DNA of 22,251 nt from Dehalococcoidia bacterium (GTDB lineage: Bacteria; Chloroflexota; Dehalococcoidia; UBA2979): positions 1 through 22,251 of the forward strand of contig JALOAM010000033.1 in assembly GCA_023228765.1 (NCBI GenBank), in the 5' to 3' direction. The first letter of the stretch is position 1. Each line of letters begins with the position of its first letter. Of this stretch, positions 1-7,955 are shown in pieces. Position numbers and translations under genes: made by a program. Under the pieces are notes generated by a model. It was given only the letters and a program-made list of their open reading frames with translations. It was not told where the DNA came from and made no database searches.

Positions 1-1
1 A

Positions 2-1101
2 GTTGCATGCGCCCTCCTCGCTCTCGTGCTCCTCGCAGTCGCCCTCGTCGCGTGCGACGGCGACGAGGACGCAACGCCGGCCTCGACGAGTCCGAGCGCG
101 ACCCAGGTGCTGAAGCCGACGCCCGAGGTGACGCCAGACCGGACGCCTCCGTCTCCTCCGGTCGAACTGACGGAGGTGACGTTCGTGGAGGAAGGGCCTG
201 AGAGCGCCGAACTCCTCCTCGCCGTCATCCTCATGGGAACCGACGCGCCACCTCAGCGTCTGGACCGCGCCATCGTCTCCGGCGAGGAGGTGTCGTCCAT
301 TACCGAGTCGCTCCCGCAATCGGCGGCGGGCGAATGGGACTACATCAACGTCTGGCGGAACATCGCGTACCCGCCTACCAGTTCGGGTGGCCCGCTGATC
401 CTCTCGATGTGCGACGGCCAGTGTGGCGGCCTCGATGCTGCCTCTCCGGACGCACGTACGGTGCTCATCCGGTCGGACGACCTGGGCGCGACGTGGAGCG
501 AGCCGATCGCCGTCCTCGATGGCCTTTCTGGGTTGTCGGGTCCGATGCCTCCGGCGAGCGCATCCTGCTGCTGCGGCAGTTCCTGGAGACCGACCCACGT
601 CTCCGGTACTACGTCTGGCCCGAGATGACCGAGGCGGTTCCAGTCCCGGGCGCAGAGATGGATCGCGGCCCCACGATGACGCCCGACGGACGGGTGGCGT
701 GGTGGCTGGAGCGTGAGCTTCTGACGGCCGATGGCGAGGTGGTGCTGTCGCTCGACGGCATCGCTGGGCCAGCCGACAACGTCACGCGTCCGGTATTTCA
801 CGCGAACGGTGAGCGGGCTGTCGTCTACTGGAACCACCATGGGGCGGTGAGATGGACGGTCTTCGAGTCACGCGGCGATGGGACATACGAAGCGGTCAAT
901 ACACTGGCAATGACGGAACTGAGCGCGAACTACCCGTACGCCTGGGCTTCAGAGACGGTGGTCCTCGCACCCGGAGACACGGGGATCGAGCATCAGTCCG
1001 TGATCACCATGGTGGATGTGGAACTGGCAACGATGACCGTCATCGAGGTCAACGGACCAGAGCTCGGCTCCTACGTCCCCGTCGCCGGAACTGCCGAATA
1101 G
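2..1101 (+). pseudogene. Frameshifted, 5'-truncated lipoprotein with Asp-box (BNR/sialidase-like) motif
   Basis: The window opens inside a signal peptide read in the frame that starts at base 2. A run of Leu, Val and Ala leads to a lipobox L-V-A-C whose Cys codon is 53-55, followed by a Thr/Pro/Ser-rich linker, as in an exported, lipid-anchored protein. Residues coded at 473-496 read S-D-D-L-G-A-T-W, an exact Asp-box (S-x-D-x-G-x-T-W), so a beta-propeller fold is likely. Near 521-535 the plausible coding moves to the -1 frame. The first frame becomes atypical and stops at 628. The second frame continues with sensible sequence (ERILLLRQF, TPDGRVAWWLE) to a TAG at 1099-1101. One missing base, perhaps in the TTT run at 525-527, would restore one gene. 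It may be a true pseudogene or a sequencing error. The start lies outside the window and the substrate is unknown. The next gene begins 13 bases downstream. Confidence 0.6.
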
Positions 1102-1114
1102 CAAGGACACCCCC

Positions 1115-1762
1115 ATGCCCGAGATCGCGTACCAGGACCAGCACATCATCGTGGAGGCGTACCTCGGGCTGGGGCGGATGGCGAACAACTGCTACGTCCT
1201 GCGGCCGACCTCGACCGGGCCGGTGACCGTCATCGACGCGCCCGAGGGCATCGAGGAGGTCATCAACGCGCTCGCAGGGACCCAGATCGCGCGCACGGTG
1301 GTGACGCACTCGCACCGCGACCACTGGTACGGGTTCGAGGTGCTGGGGACGGTGACGGACGCGCCGGTCTACGTCGGCGCGGCGGAGACGAACCTCGAAC
1401 CGTCGTGGAATGCACAGCCGCTCGAGGACGGCGACGTGTTCACCGTTGGCGAGGCGCAGGTGCAGGTGATCGCGACGCCAGGTCACACGCCCGGCTCGAT
1501 CTGCCTCCTCGTCGGGAAGGCCGTCCTCACCGGGGACACCCTCTTCCCCGGCGGCCCCGGCTATACCCGCACCCACGAGGACCTCGAGACGGAGATCGCC
1601 TCGATCGTCTCGCGGCTGCACACCCTCGATGGGGACACGGTCGTCCTCCCCGGCCACGGTGCGGGAACGACCATCGAAGCATCCCGCGCGGAGTACGAGG
1701 TCTTCGCCTCGAAGGATCACGACCCGGACCTGCACGGCAACGTGCTCTGGCTGGAGTCATAG
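1115..1762 (+). CDS. Metallo-beta-lactamase-fold hydrolase
   Basis: This 215-residue protein belongs to the metallo-beta-lactamase superfamily of di-metal hydrolases. The metal-binding motif H-S-H-R-D-H is at residues 65-70. The third-strand His is in TPGHTPGS (His124), the bridging Asp in TGDTLFPGG (Asp141) and the last ligand in LPGHG (His181), so the full ligand set is intact. The length fits a stand-alone hydrolase of the glyoxalase II-like type with no extra domain. It has no signal peptide and is probably cytoplasmic. The ATG at 1115 is supported by AAGGA at 1103-1107, seven bases upstream. It follows the broken lipoprotein gene by 13 bases and may share its transcript. The substrate cannot be told from sequence: a thioesterase, lactonase or phosphoesterase are all possible. 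Confidence 0.85.
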   Translation: MPEIAYQDQHIIVEAYLGLGRMANNCYVLRPTSTGPVTVIDAPEGIEEVINALAGTQIARTVVTHSHRDHWYGFEVLGTVTDAPVYVGAAETNLEPSWNAQPLEDGDVFTVGEAQVQVIATPGHTPGSICLLVGKAVLTGDTLFPGGPGYTRTHEDLETEIASIVSRLHTLDGDTVVLPGHGAGTTIEASRAEYEVFASKDHDPDLHGNVLWLES

Positions 1763-1765
1763 CCC

Positions 1766-1894
1766 CTCTGGCCCCCTCCCCTCCTGGGGGAGGGTTGGGG
1801 AGAGGGCAGGGTGCGCTGCGGTCACAGGCTGAGAGAGGGTCTGAGCTACGAGTAAGGTTCCCCCTCCCCCTCAGGGAGAGGGGATCGATCCACA
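1766..1894. repeat. GC-rich palindromic intergenic repeat (copy 1)
   Basis: The 217-base gap between the hydrolase and the next gene holds G/C-block hairpins. CCCTCCCC at 1774-1781 pairs with GGGGAGGG at 1787-1794 across a five-base loop. A second imperfect stem (CCCCTCCCCC with GGGAGAGGGG, about 1862-1884) lies downstream. The phrases GGGAGGGTTGGGG and GAGAGGG recur in two other gaps of this window (near 4362-4410 and 10361-10517), so this looks like a dispersed REP-like element. It could also act as a transcription terminator for the preceding gene, though no T-tract follows. Confidence 0.6.
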
Positions 1895-1979
1895 GGCATC
1901 CACCAGCGCGCCGGACGCTACACATACTTCCTCCACACCTGCACCAGACGCTGTGAGCCTCAACGAAAGGAGGCGCGCA

Positions 1980-2429
1980 GTGGGATTCTGGAAACCGCTC
2001 GCGATCGGGCTGCTCGGGATCGTGGCCCTCGGCGTGGTCGGGGGGATCGCGTACAACGTCGGCGTGGATCACGGGACCACGGTGCAACTGGCGGACGGCG
2101 AGACCGTCCGCTACTGGCGGGACGGCTGGGGGCCGAGAGGCAACGGGGGCTTCTTCCCGTTCTTCCCCATCCTCTTCTTCCTGTTCATCGGACTGCTGTT
2201 CTTCACCCTCGTGCGGGTCGCCGTTGGGCCTCGACGGGGCTGGGGAGGACCACCTCCGTGGGTCGGCGGAACCGAGGCACGCACGGAGCGCTTCGACGAC
2301 TGGCACCGCCGCTCGCATGAGCGCATCGAGCGGACCTCGAACGCCCCCTCCCGGAGCGAACCATCCGAGGACGGACCGCCCGAGCGAGGCAATAGCGACG
2401 CATCCGGTGACCGACCGGCTGGGGACTAA
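1980..2429 (+). CDS. Small two-helix membrane protein upstream of a two-component system
   Basis: I do not recognise a named family. The protein is 149 residues from the chosen start. Two hydrophobic segments are visible (about residues 5-27 and 60-82, the second rich in Phe), separated by a ~30-residue loop with several Gly, Asp and Trp residues. A hydrophilic tail of about 65 residues contains FDDWHRRSHE and is rich in Ser, Glu and Pro. I chose the GTG at 1980 because a near-perfect Shine-Dalgarno AAAGGAGG (1966-1973) lies six bases before it. An in-frame GTG at 1953 would place that site inside the gene. The stop is 10 bases before the response regulator start, so the three genes probably form one operon. 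A role in sensing or modulating the kinase is possible but unproven. Confidence 0.7.
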   Translation: MGFWKPLAIGLLGIVALGVVGGIAYNVGVDHGTTVQLADGETVRYWRDGWGPRGNGGFFPFFPILFFLFIGLLFFTLVRVAVGPRRGWGGPPPWVGGTEARTERFDDWHRRSHERIERTSNAPSRSEPSEDGPPERGNSDASGDRPAGD

Positions 2430-2439
2430 CATCGCAGCG

Positions 2440-3129
2440 ATGAAGACGATCCTTGTCGTCGACGACGAACCCCGCATCGTCGACATCGCCCGCGACTACC
2501 TCGCGCGTGCCGGCTTCCAGGTGACCGCGGCGGCCGATGGCCCCACGGCCCTGGAGGCCGCGCGTCGCGACCGGCCGGATCTCGTCGTGCTGGACCTCGG
2601 ACTGCCGGGGATGGACGGGCTCGACGTCGCACGGCGACTGCGAGAGGACGGCGACATCCCGATCGTGATCCTGACCGCCCGGGACGACGAAGTGGACCGC
2701 ATCCTCGGGCTGGAGCTGGGCGCGGACGACTACGTCACGAAGCCGTTCAGCCCTCGGGAGCTCGTCGCGCGCGTGCGCGCCGTCCTCCGTCGCGGCGAGC
2801 GCGCACATGCGGATCCCGGCGAGGTGCTTCGCGCCGCCGATGTCGTCGTGGACGTGCCGAGGATGCGCGTGACCGTGGCGGGTGAGCTCGTCGAGCTGAC
2901 GCCCACGGAGTTCCAGCTCGTCGCGACGCTGGTGGCGCAACCCGGCCGCGTGTTCACCCGCGCCCAGCTGCTCGACGCCCTCCATGGCATCGCCTTCGAG
3001 TCTTACGAGCGGGCGATCGACACGCACGTGAAGAACATCCGCCGCAAGGTCGAGCCGGAACCACACCGCCCGAGGTACCTCCTCACCGTCCACGGCATCG
3101 GCTACCGGTTCGCGGACGGGACGGAGTAG
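2440..3129 (+). CDS. OmpR/PhoB-family response regulator
   Basis: This 229-residue DNA-binding response regulator has a receiver domain at residues 1-115. It shows the acidic pair Asp8-Asp9, the phospho-acceptor Asp52 (VVLDLGLPGMDG), the switch Thr79 (ILTAR) and the conserved Lys101 (VTKPF). A winged-helix output domain follows from about 125 to 229, with the typical ELTPTEFQLVATL, the recognition-helix region IDTHVKNIRRKVE and GIGYRF. Phosphorylation by the kinase encoded next door should promote dimerisation and DNA binding. The ATG at 2440 starts directly at MKTILVVDDE, the expected N-terminus, although its Shine-Dalgarno is weak. Its TAG stop shares one base with the GTG of the kinase (TAGTG), so the two are translationally coupled. 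The target genes are unknown; autoregulation of this operon is likely by analogy. Confidence 0.95.
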   Translation: MKTILVVDDEPRIVDIARDYLARAGFQVTAAADGPTALEAARRDRPDLVVLDLGLPGMDGLDVARRLREDGDIPIVILTARDDEVDRILGLELGADDYVTKPFSPRELVARVRAVLRRGERAHADPGEVLRAADVVVDVPRMRVTVAGELVELTPTEFQLVATLVAQPGRVFTRAQLLDALHGIAFESYERAIDTHVKNIRRKVEPEPHRPRYLLTVHGIGYRFADGTE

Positions 3130-4298
3130 TGCCCCCGCCTCCCTGGGCGAACCGCGAGGACGTCGAGCGTCTTCGAAGCCACATGCGGCCACCCATCGAC
3201 CCCACGGAGATGTGGGCGAAGCACGCCCCGCCGTGGTGGCCGGAGGGGCAGCCGTGGCCACCTCACGGGCGGCGGCCGTTCCGGCGGGCCACCCGCATCG
3301 TCTTCACGATCGCGATGCTGGCGTTCGTCGCGATCGCCGTCATCGCCCTCACCTGGCACGCGGCCTCGATCGCGGCGCTCCTCCACGTGTTCCTCATCGC
3401 CACGCTCGGCTTCCTCATGGTCGGCGGTCTGCTGATGTTCGTCGGCATGAAGCGCTTCGGTCAGCCCCTGATGGACCTGGTCGACGCGGCGGAGCGAGTG
3501 GAACAGGGCGACTACACCGCGCGCGTGGCGGAGCGGGCCTGGGGGCCACCGGCGGTCCGCCGGCTCATCAGCACCTTCAACTCCGCGATCACCCGCCTGG
3601 AGGCGGACGAGGATCAGCGCCGCCGCCTGCTCGCGAACACGAGTCACGAGCTCCGCACGCCTCTCACCGTCATGCAGGGTGAGCTGGAGGCGATGCTGGA
3701 CGGCGTCCACCCCGCCGACGAAGAGCACCTCTCGCTCGCGCTCGACCAGACGCACCAGATGGCACGGCTGATCGAGGACCTCCGCACACTCGCCCTCGCG
3801 GAGGCCGGGACGCTGGAGCTGCACCGCGAGCCGACCGACCTCGCCGCCCTCGCGTGCGACGTGGCCGCCGCCTTCGAGGCGGTCGCGAGCCGCGGGGGTG
3901 TGACGCTGGAGGACAGCAATGGCGTCGCCCACGAGGGCAGCCCCGAGGTCGTCCTCGATGTCGATCCGGTGCGCATCCGCCAGGTCGTCGACAACCTCGT
4001 CGCGAACGCGATCCGCTACGCGCCGTCTGACTCGACCGTGACGATCGAGGTCACCCGTGTCGTCCGAGGCTCCCGAGCGTTCGCGGTCCTGCGCGTGATC
4101 GACCGCGGGCCGGGGATCCCTCCGGACCTGCTCCCCCTGCTCTTCAACCGGTTCCGCAAGTCCGATGAGTCGCGCGGCTCCGGCCTCGGCCTGGCGATCG
4201 CCCGCGAGCTGGTGGAGGCGCACGGCGGCACGATCCGCGCGAGCAACACCCCACCCACCGGCGCCACCTTCGAGGTCACCCTCCCGTTCGAGGGATAA
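3129..4298 (+). CDS. Sensor histidine kinase (HAMP, HisKA, HATPase)
   Basis: This 389-residue membrane kinase is the evident partner of the preceding regulator. The order is: a Pro/Trp-rich N-terminus (about residues 20-48, with Trp29, Trp36, Trp37 and Trp43); two membrane helices at about 56-76 and 83-106 with almost no extracellular loop; a HAMP linker (about 107-160); an H-box NTSHELRTPLTVM with phospho-acceptor His173; and an ATPase domain with N-box VVDNLVANAIRYAP (Asn289, Asn293), G1 DRGPGIP (325-331) and G2 GSGLGLAI (350-357). All catalytic motifs look intact. The very short loop between the helices suggests the signal is sensed in the membrane, through the N-terminal segment or through the small membrane protein encoded first in the operon. 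The GTG start at 3129 overlaps the upstream stop. Confidence 0.95.
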   Translation: MPPPPWANREDVERLRSHMRPPIDPTEMWAKHAPPWWPEGQPWPPHGRRPFRRATRIVFTIAMLAFVAIAVIALTWHAASIAALLHVFLIATLGFLMVGGLLMFVGMKRFGQPLMDLVDAAERVEQGDYTARVAERAWGPPAVRRLISTFNSAITRLEADEDQRRRLLANTSHELRTPLTVMQGELEAMLDGVHPADEEHLSLALDQTHQMARLIEDLRTLALAEAGTLELHREPTDLAALACDVAAAFEAVASRGGVTLEDSNGVAHEGSPEVVLDVDPVRIRQVVDNLVANAIRYAPSDSTVTIEVTRVVRGSRAFAVLRVIDRGPGIPPDLLPLLFNRFRKSDESRGSGLGLAIARELVEAHGGTIRASNTPPTGATFEVTLPFEG

Positions 4299-4318
4299 CG
4301 CAGCGCCCCGCCTCCTGT

Positions 4319-4360
4319 TCCGACTCCGTCTCCGACTCCGACTCCGACTCCGGGTCCGAC
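4319..4360. repeat. Tandem hexanucleotide repeat, seven units of TCCGAC
   Basis: Seven consecutive six-base units start 20 bases after the kinase stop. Five are exactly TCCGAC and two are variants (TCCGTC at 4325-4330, TCCGGG at 4349-4354). The array runs straight into the hairpin at 4361-4388. It lies outside any gene. Confidence 0.85.
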
Positions 4361-4388
4361 TCCCCTCTCCCGGTTTCGGGAGAGGGGG
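4361..4388. terminator. Strong hairpin between convergent genes, probable bidirectional terminator / repeat copy 2
   Basis: CCCCTCTCCCG at 4362-4372 pairs perfectly with CGGGAGAGGGG at 4377-4387 around the loop GTTT, and a T-G wobble extends the stem by one pair. It sits between the ends of the histidine kinase (+) and the orphan response regulator (-), where a terminator serving both directions is expected. It lacks a T-tract. The GGGAGAGGG block and the following GAGAGGGGGTTGG resemble the repeat elements near 1774 and 10374. Confidence 0.65.
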
Positions 4389-4434
4389 TCAGAGGCGGAG
4401 AGGGGGTTGGAAGAAAGCCCGCGGGGAGGTCCCG

Positions 4435-5142
4435 CTAGCGCACCATGTAGCCGACACCGCGGACGGTGCCGATGACGCCGTCGGCGCCGCACTCGGCGAG
4501 CTTGCCGCGGAGGCGGGAGACGTGGGCCTCCACGTAGTTGCGGGAGCCGAAGGTCTCGTAGCCCCAGATCTGCACGGACAGGTCGTCCGGGGGGATCACC
4601 TCGCCGCGGCGGGCGAGGAGGACGCGGAGGACCTCGAACTCCTTCGGGGTGAGGTGGACCTGCCGCTCGCCGACGTAGGCCTCGTGGGCGCGGAGGAGCA
4701 GGCGGATGTCGGCGGGTCCGTGGAGGACGTCGTCCGGGCGGGGGCCGGTGGTGCGGCGGAGGATGGCGCGCACGCGGCGCTCCAACTCGGCGAGTTCGAA
4801 CGGCTTGACCACGTAGTCATCTGCGCCGAGGTCGAAGCCGGTGACGCGGTCGTCGAGGCCGCCCGAGGCGGTCATCACGAGCACGGGGACCTCGCTGCGG
4901 GCGCGGAGCTGACGAAGGACCTCGATACCCGGGAGTCCGGGGAGGCCGAGGTCCAGGATCACGAGGTCGACCGAGGAGCGGCCGAACGCCGCGAGGGCCT
5001 CCTCGCCGCTGGGGACGCCCTCCGTCTCCCAGCCGAGTGCGGCCAGGGCCGTCTCAACGGCCTCGCGGACGGCGGCGTCGTCCTCCACCAGGAGGATGCG
5101 CGCCTGTCCCCAGGAGCCGGGCTGGTGAACCTGTCCGTCCAT
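4435..5142 (-). CDS. Orphan OmpR/PhoB-family response regulator
   Basis: The protein is 235 residues if it starts at the ATG at 5142. The receiver domain shows Glu20-Asp21-Asp22, phospho-acceptor Asp64 (VILDLGLPGLPG), Thr91 (VMTAS) and Lys113 (VVKPF). The winged-helix domain follows, with HLTPKEFEVLRVLL, YVEAHVSRLRGKL and GVGYMVR at the C-terminus. It is only distantly similar to the regulator at 2440. No kinase gene lies on its strand nearby, so it is an orphan or is phosphorylated by a kinase encoded elsewhere. It converges on the kinase at 3129-4298. The start is uncertain: the ATG at 5142 gives a normal N-terminus but no Shine-Dalgarno. An in-frame GTG at 5175 has GGAGG (5180-5184) four bases upstream and would add 11 residues. 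Confidence 0.9.
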   Translation of the reverse strand: MDGQVHQPGSWGQARILLVEDDAAVREAVETALAALGWETEGVPSGEEALAAFGRSSVDLVILDLGLPGLPGIEVLRQLRARSEVPVLVMTASGGLDDRVTGFDLGADDYVVKPFELAELERRVRAILRRTTGPRPDDVLHGPADIRLLLRAHEAYVGERQVHLTPKEFEVLRVLLARRGEVIPPDDLSVQIWGYETFGSRNYVEAHVSRLRGKLAECGADGVIGTVRGVGYMVR

Positions 5143-5343
5143 GTTGGTGCGTGGCCTGCGGATGCTGCTGACCACGGTTCCTCCGTGTCCCGGCCGACAC
5201 GTCACCAGGCGCACCGGCGATGCCGATGCGCCGCCCTCCTCGGGCACCCTGTGGGCCAGGTGACGGGTGGGCCGTGTACCAGCCGCCTTCGTCCTCCACG
5301 ATCCTGACCGTCCGGCCAGGTGGAGGCACTGGTAACGAGTTGC

Positions 5344-5399
5344 AGAATAACAATCTGATGCGACCGGTCAGATACCTGATTCTGACGGAACACTGACGG
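5344..5399 (-). promoter_or_regulatory. Candidate promoter and repeat-containing control region of the orphan response regulator
   Basis: The 307-base gap 5143-5449 is less GC-rich around 5335-5425 than its surroundings. On the minus strand CTGACC (rc of 5366-5371) and TATTCT (rc of 5344-5349) are separated by 16 bases and could be -35 and -10 elements. Upstream of them, CTGACGG occurs twice with an 11-base period (5382-5388 and 5393-5399), the spacing typical of OmpR-family binding sites. An inverted repeat ATCTGA/TCAGAT (5353-5358, 5368-5373) overlaps the promoter. The implied leader would be about 160-195 bases. I see no gene in the rest of the gap. Confidence 0.45.
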
Positions 5400-5449
5400 C
5401 GAGGGGAACACTCGGTAGAAAAACAGTGGACGCTCGGGGGAGGGCGACC

Positions 5450-6361
5450 TTATCGGAGGTCTGAGGCGTCGTTCGCCTGCTCACGCGTGCCCGCATCCAC
5501 GAGGTCGGCGTAGGCGGCGCTGAGCCCAGCGAGGAGCGCGTCACCCGCACTGCCCGCCTCGGCCGCGCGCCACTCATGCCGGCCGCCCTCGTCCTCCCAG
5601 CTGATCGAGGTGAGCGGCTCCAGCCCGGCGATGCTGTTCGTCGCGAACGCCGAGGTCGCCCGCGCAAGGTCGCCGAGCGCGATGTCGCCCTCCCGGCAGG
5701 GAATGCCCTCCTGCGCCGCGAGTTCGAGCAGGCAGGCCCGCGTGACGCCGGGGATCGGCCCCCGCTCGAGGGGCGGCGTGACCAGCACGTCATCGAGTAC
5801 GACGAAGACGTTCGAGGTCGCGGTCTCAACGACGTACCCCTCGTGATCCGTCAGCAGCGCGTCCTCGAAGCCGAGGTCCTCCGCCTCGCGCCGGGCGAGG
5901 AGGTACGGCGCATACTGGCCCACCTTCGCGCCACGCCACAGGCGAGCGGCGTCGAGGAGGACGCTGCTCACCCAGAGCCGGCTCCGGGGCGGCCGCGGCC
6001 CCAGCGGCTCGACCGTGACCACGGTCATCGCGGGACCGCGCGCCGGCAGCGCCGGCGGCCCTCCAACGCCCGGGGACACCGACAGCCGCACGGAGGCCTC
6101 GGTGAGGGCGTTCGCCTCCAGCGTCGCCGTCACCGCGCGTTCGAGGATCGCGCGCGGGGGTGGCTCGGCGCGGAAGAGGCGCAGGCTGCCCTCCAGCCGA
6201 TCGAGGTGCTCCGCGAGGCGGAACACGCGACCGTGGCGCGCCAGCATCGTCTCGAAACAGGTGAGGCCGTAGCGGAATCCGAAGTCGTCGACAGAGACGC
6301 GGGCTTCGTCGCGGGGGAGGAGCACACCGTCGACCCACGCGACCGAAGAACCCACGCTCAC
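5450..6361 (-). CDS. pabC: Aminodeoxychorismate lyase-like class IV PLP enzyme
   Basis: This 303-residue fold-type IV PLP enzyme matches the 4-amino-4-deoxychorismate lyase / branched-chain aminotransferase family. The N-terminus reads FGFRYGLTCFETM. The Schiff-base Lys is Lys146 in GAKVGQYAPYLLA. The cofactor-binding region is GYVVETATSNVFVV with Glu179. A conserved TPPLERGPIPGVTR follows at about 195-208. Its GTG start shares four bases (GTGA) with the pabB stop, so the two are translationally coupled. That partnership is the main reason to prefer PabC, which releases pyruvate from aminodeoxychorismate to give p-aminobenzoate for folate, over a transaminase. The C-terminal ~30 residues are longer than in many PabC proteins. 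Confidence 0.8.
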   Translation of the reverse strand: MSVGSSVAWVDGVLLPRDEARVSVDDFGFRYGLTCFETMLARHGRVFRLAEHLDRLEGSLRLFRAEPPPRAILERAVTATLEANALTEASVRLSVSPGVGGPPALPARGPAMTVVTVEPLGPRPPRSRLWVSSVLLDAARLWRGAKVGQYAPYLLARREAEDLGFEDALLTDHEGYVVETATSNVFVVLDDVLVTPPLERGPIPGVTRACLLELAAQEGIPCREGDIALGDLARATSAFATNSIAGLEPLTSISWEDEGGRHEWRAAEAGSAGDALLAGLSAAYADLVDAGTREQANDASDLR

Positions 6362-7854
6362 TGGCTGCTCACTGGTGCGGTCACTCCGCGGTCACCTCGT
6401 CTCGCGATCACTTCATCCGGGAGCGCGACGCCGAGGGCGCGCGCCATGCCACGAGCCTTGTGCAACGTCTCCGCGTACTCCAGCTCCGGATCGGAGTCGT
6501 GGACGATTGCGCCGCCGGCGTGGAGGTGCGCGACGCCGTCCGCCAGGGTGATCGTGCGGATCGCGATGTTGAGGTCCATGCGCCGCTGTTCCGGCGTGCC
6601 AGCGGAGATGTACCCGATGGCGCCCGTGTAGACGCCTCGGACGGTGGGTTCGAGCTCGTCGATGATCTCCAGCGCGCGCACCTTCGGAGCTCCCGTGATC
6701 GACCCGCCGGGGAACGTCGCGCGCAGCACCTCCTCCAGCGAGACACCCTCCCGGAGGGTCGCACGCACGGTGGAGGTCAGGTGATGCACCTGGCGGAACG
6801 ACTCGAGACGCGCGAAGTCCGGGACGTGCACGCTCCCGGGGCGTGCCACGCGTCCCAGGTCGTTCCGCTCGAGGTCCACGATCATCACGTGCTCGGCCAG
6901 GTCCTTGCGGCTCGCGCGGAGTTCCTCGGCGAGCGCGGCGTCCTCCTCCGGCGTGTGTCCGCGCGGGCGCGTGCCCTTGATCGGGCGCGTCTCCAGCACC
7001 CCCTCATCGAGGAGCACGAACCGCTCCGGCGACGAGGAGATCACCTCGACGCCTCCGAATGCCCCCCGCCCGTCGAGGTAGGCGGCGAAGGGCGCCGGGC
7101 TGACCTCGCGGAGGCGGAGGTAGGCATCGAACCCCTCACCCCGCACGGGCGTGGAGAAGCGCTGCGAGAAGTTGACCTGGTAGATGTCCCCCGCGCGCAC
7201 GTATGCCTGCGCACGGGCGACCGCGTCGAGGTAGGCGCGGCGGCCCATGTTCGGCACGAGGGCCCCCGCGCTCACGGCGCCGCTCGGCGGGGCCGGGGCA
7301 GCCAGCCGCGCGCGCAACTGCGCGACGGCATCTGCTCGCCCCACCAGCCAGCCGCGCTCCTCGACCCCGTCCCACACGAGGGCGGCGTCGTACCACCCCA
7401 TCGCGAGGTCAGGCGCGCCGACGTCGTCGTGGGTCGTCGCGGGCAGCCGCTCGACCTCGCGCCCCAGCTCGAACCCGAGGTAGCCGATCGCGCCACCGAC
7501 GAACGGGAGGCCGGCTGGAACGCCCTCGGGCGGTGGTTCCGCCTCGACGGCGCGGGCGAGCGCGTGGAGGGCTCCCGGCGCGAGGCGCCGAGGCCCGCAC
7601 GGGCCCTCGTACAGCACCTCGGAGCCGTAGGCGGTCAGCGTCCAGCGAGGGTCGGACGCGATGACGGACCAGCGGCCGAACTGCGGATCGGGAAGCGCAG
7701 AATCGAGCCAGGCGAGCCCGGGACGCCCTCGGAGGGCCGCGGCGGCCTCGGCGGGACCGGGCCCCTCCCAGCACTGGACGGTCAGGGGCCACGGCCGCGC
7801 CACGGAGTGCGCATCGGACCGCGTATCGGGGCGAGGTGCGGCAGCAGCGGCCAT
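6358..7854 (-). CDS. pabB: Aminodeoxychorismate synthase component I
   Basis: This 498-residue chorismate-using enzyme makes aminodeoxychorismate for folate. The N-terminal part (residues 1-190) matches the anthranilate-synthase-I-type N-domain only weakly, and the chorismate-binding domain spans about 200-475. It contains GDIYQVNFSQRF, the SSSPERFV motif, RPIKGTRPRG with Lys293, VDLERNDLG, GSITGAPK and HAGGAIV. Lys in PIKGT is the covalent-intermediate residue of PabB, where anthranilate synthase TrpE has Ala, so the sequence itself favours PabB. No glutamine amidotransferase (PabA/TrpG) gene is present in the window, so ammonia supply must come from elsewhere. It overlaps pabC by four bases. 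The ATG at 7854 lacks a clear Shine-Dalgarno. TACAAT on the minus strand (rc of 7864-7869) is close enough to give a nearly leaderless transcript. Confidence 0.92.
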   Translation of the reverse strand: MAAAAAPRPDTRSDAHSVARPWPLTVQCWEGPGPAEAAAALRGRPGLAWLDSALPDPQFGRWSVIASDPRWTLTAYGSEVLYEGPCGPRRLAPGALHALARAVEAEPPPEGVPAGLPFVGGAIGYLGFELGREVERLPATTHDDVGAPDLAMGWYDAALVWDGVEERGWLVGRADAVAQLRARLAAPAPPSGAVSAGALVPNMGRRAYLDAVARAQAYVRAGDIYQVNFSQRFSTPVRGEGFDAYLRLREVSPAPFAAYLDGRGAFGGVEVISSSPERFVLLDEGVLETRPIKGTRPRGHTPEEDAALAEELRASRKDLAEHVMIVDLERNDLGRVARPGSVHVPDFARLESFRQVHHLTSTVRATLREGVSLEEVLRATFPGGSITGAPKVRALEIIDELEPTVRGVYTGAIGYISAGTPEQRRMDLNIAIRTITLADGVAHLHAGGAIVHDSDPELEYAETLHKARGMARALGVALPDEVIARRGDRGVTAPVSSQ

Positions 7855-7955
7855 CGGATCAGTATTGTAGATCGGGCGCGGGGCTCATCGGAGACCCCTG
7901 CGAACCTCACAATTTGCCGCCAGCGGGTAGGAAAGCGACCGGATAACCTCGAAGG

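Noticed and set aside
521..535. Programmed -1 ribosomal frameshifting in the lipoprotein gene
   Set aside because: There is no X-XXY-YYZ slippery heptamer in the right phase and no clear downstream hairpin; a mutation or sequencing error is simpler.
7906..7913. TTGTGAG on the minus strand as a further Rex site before pabB
   Set aside because: Only one half-site is present; no matching second arm lies at the right distance.
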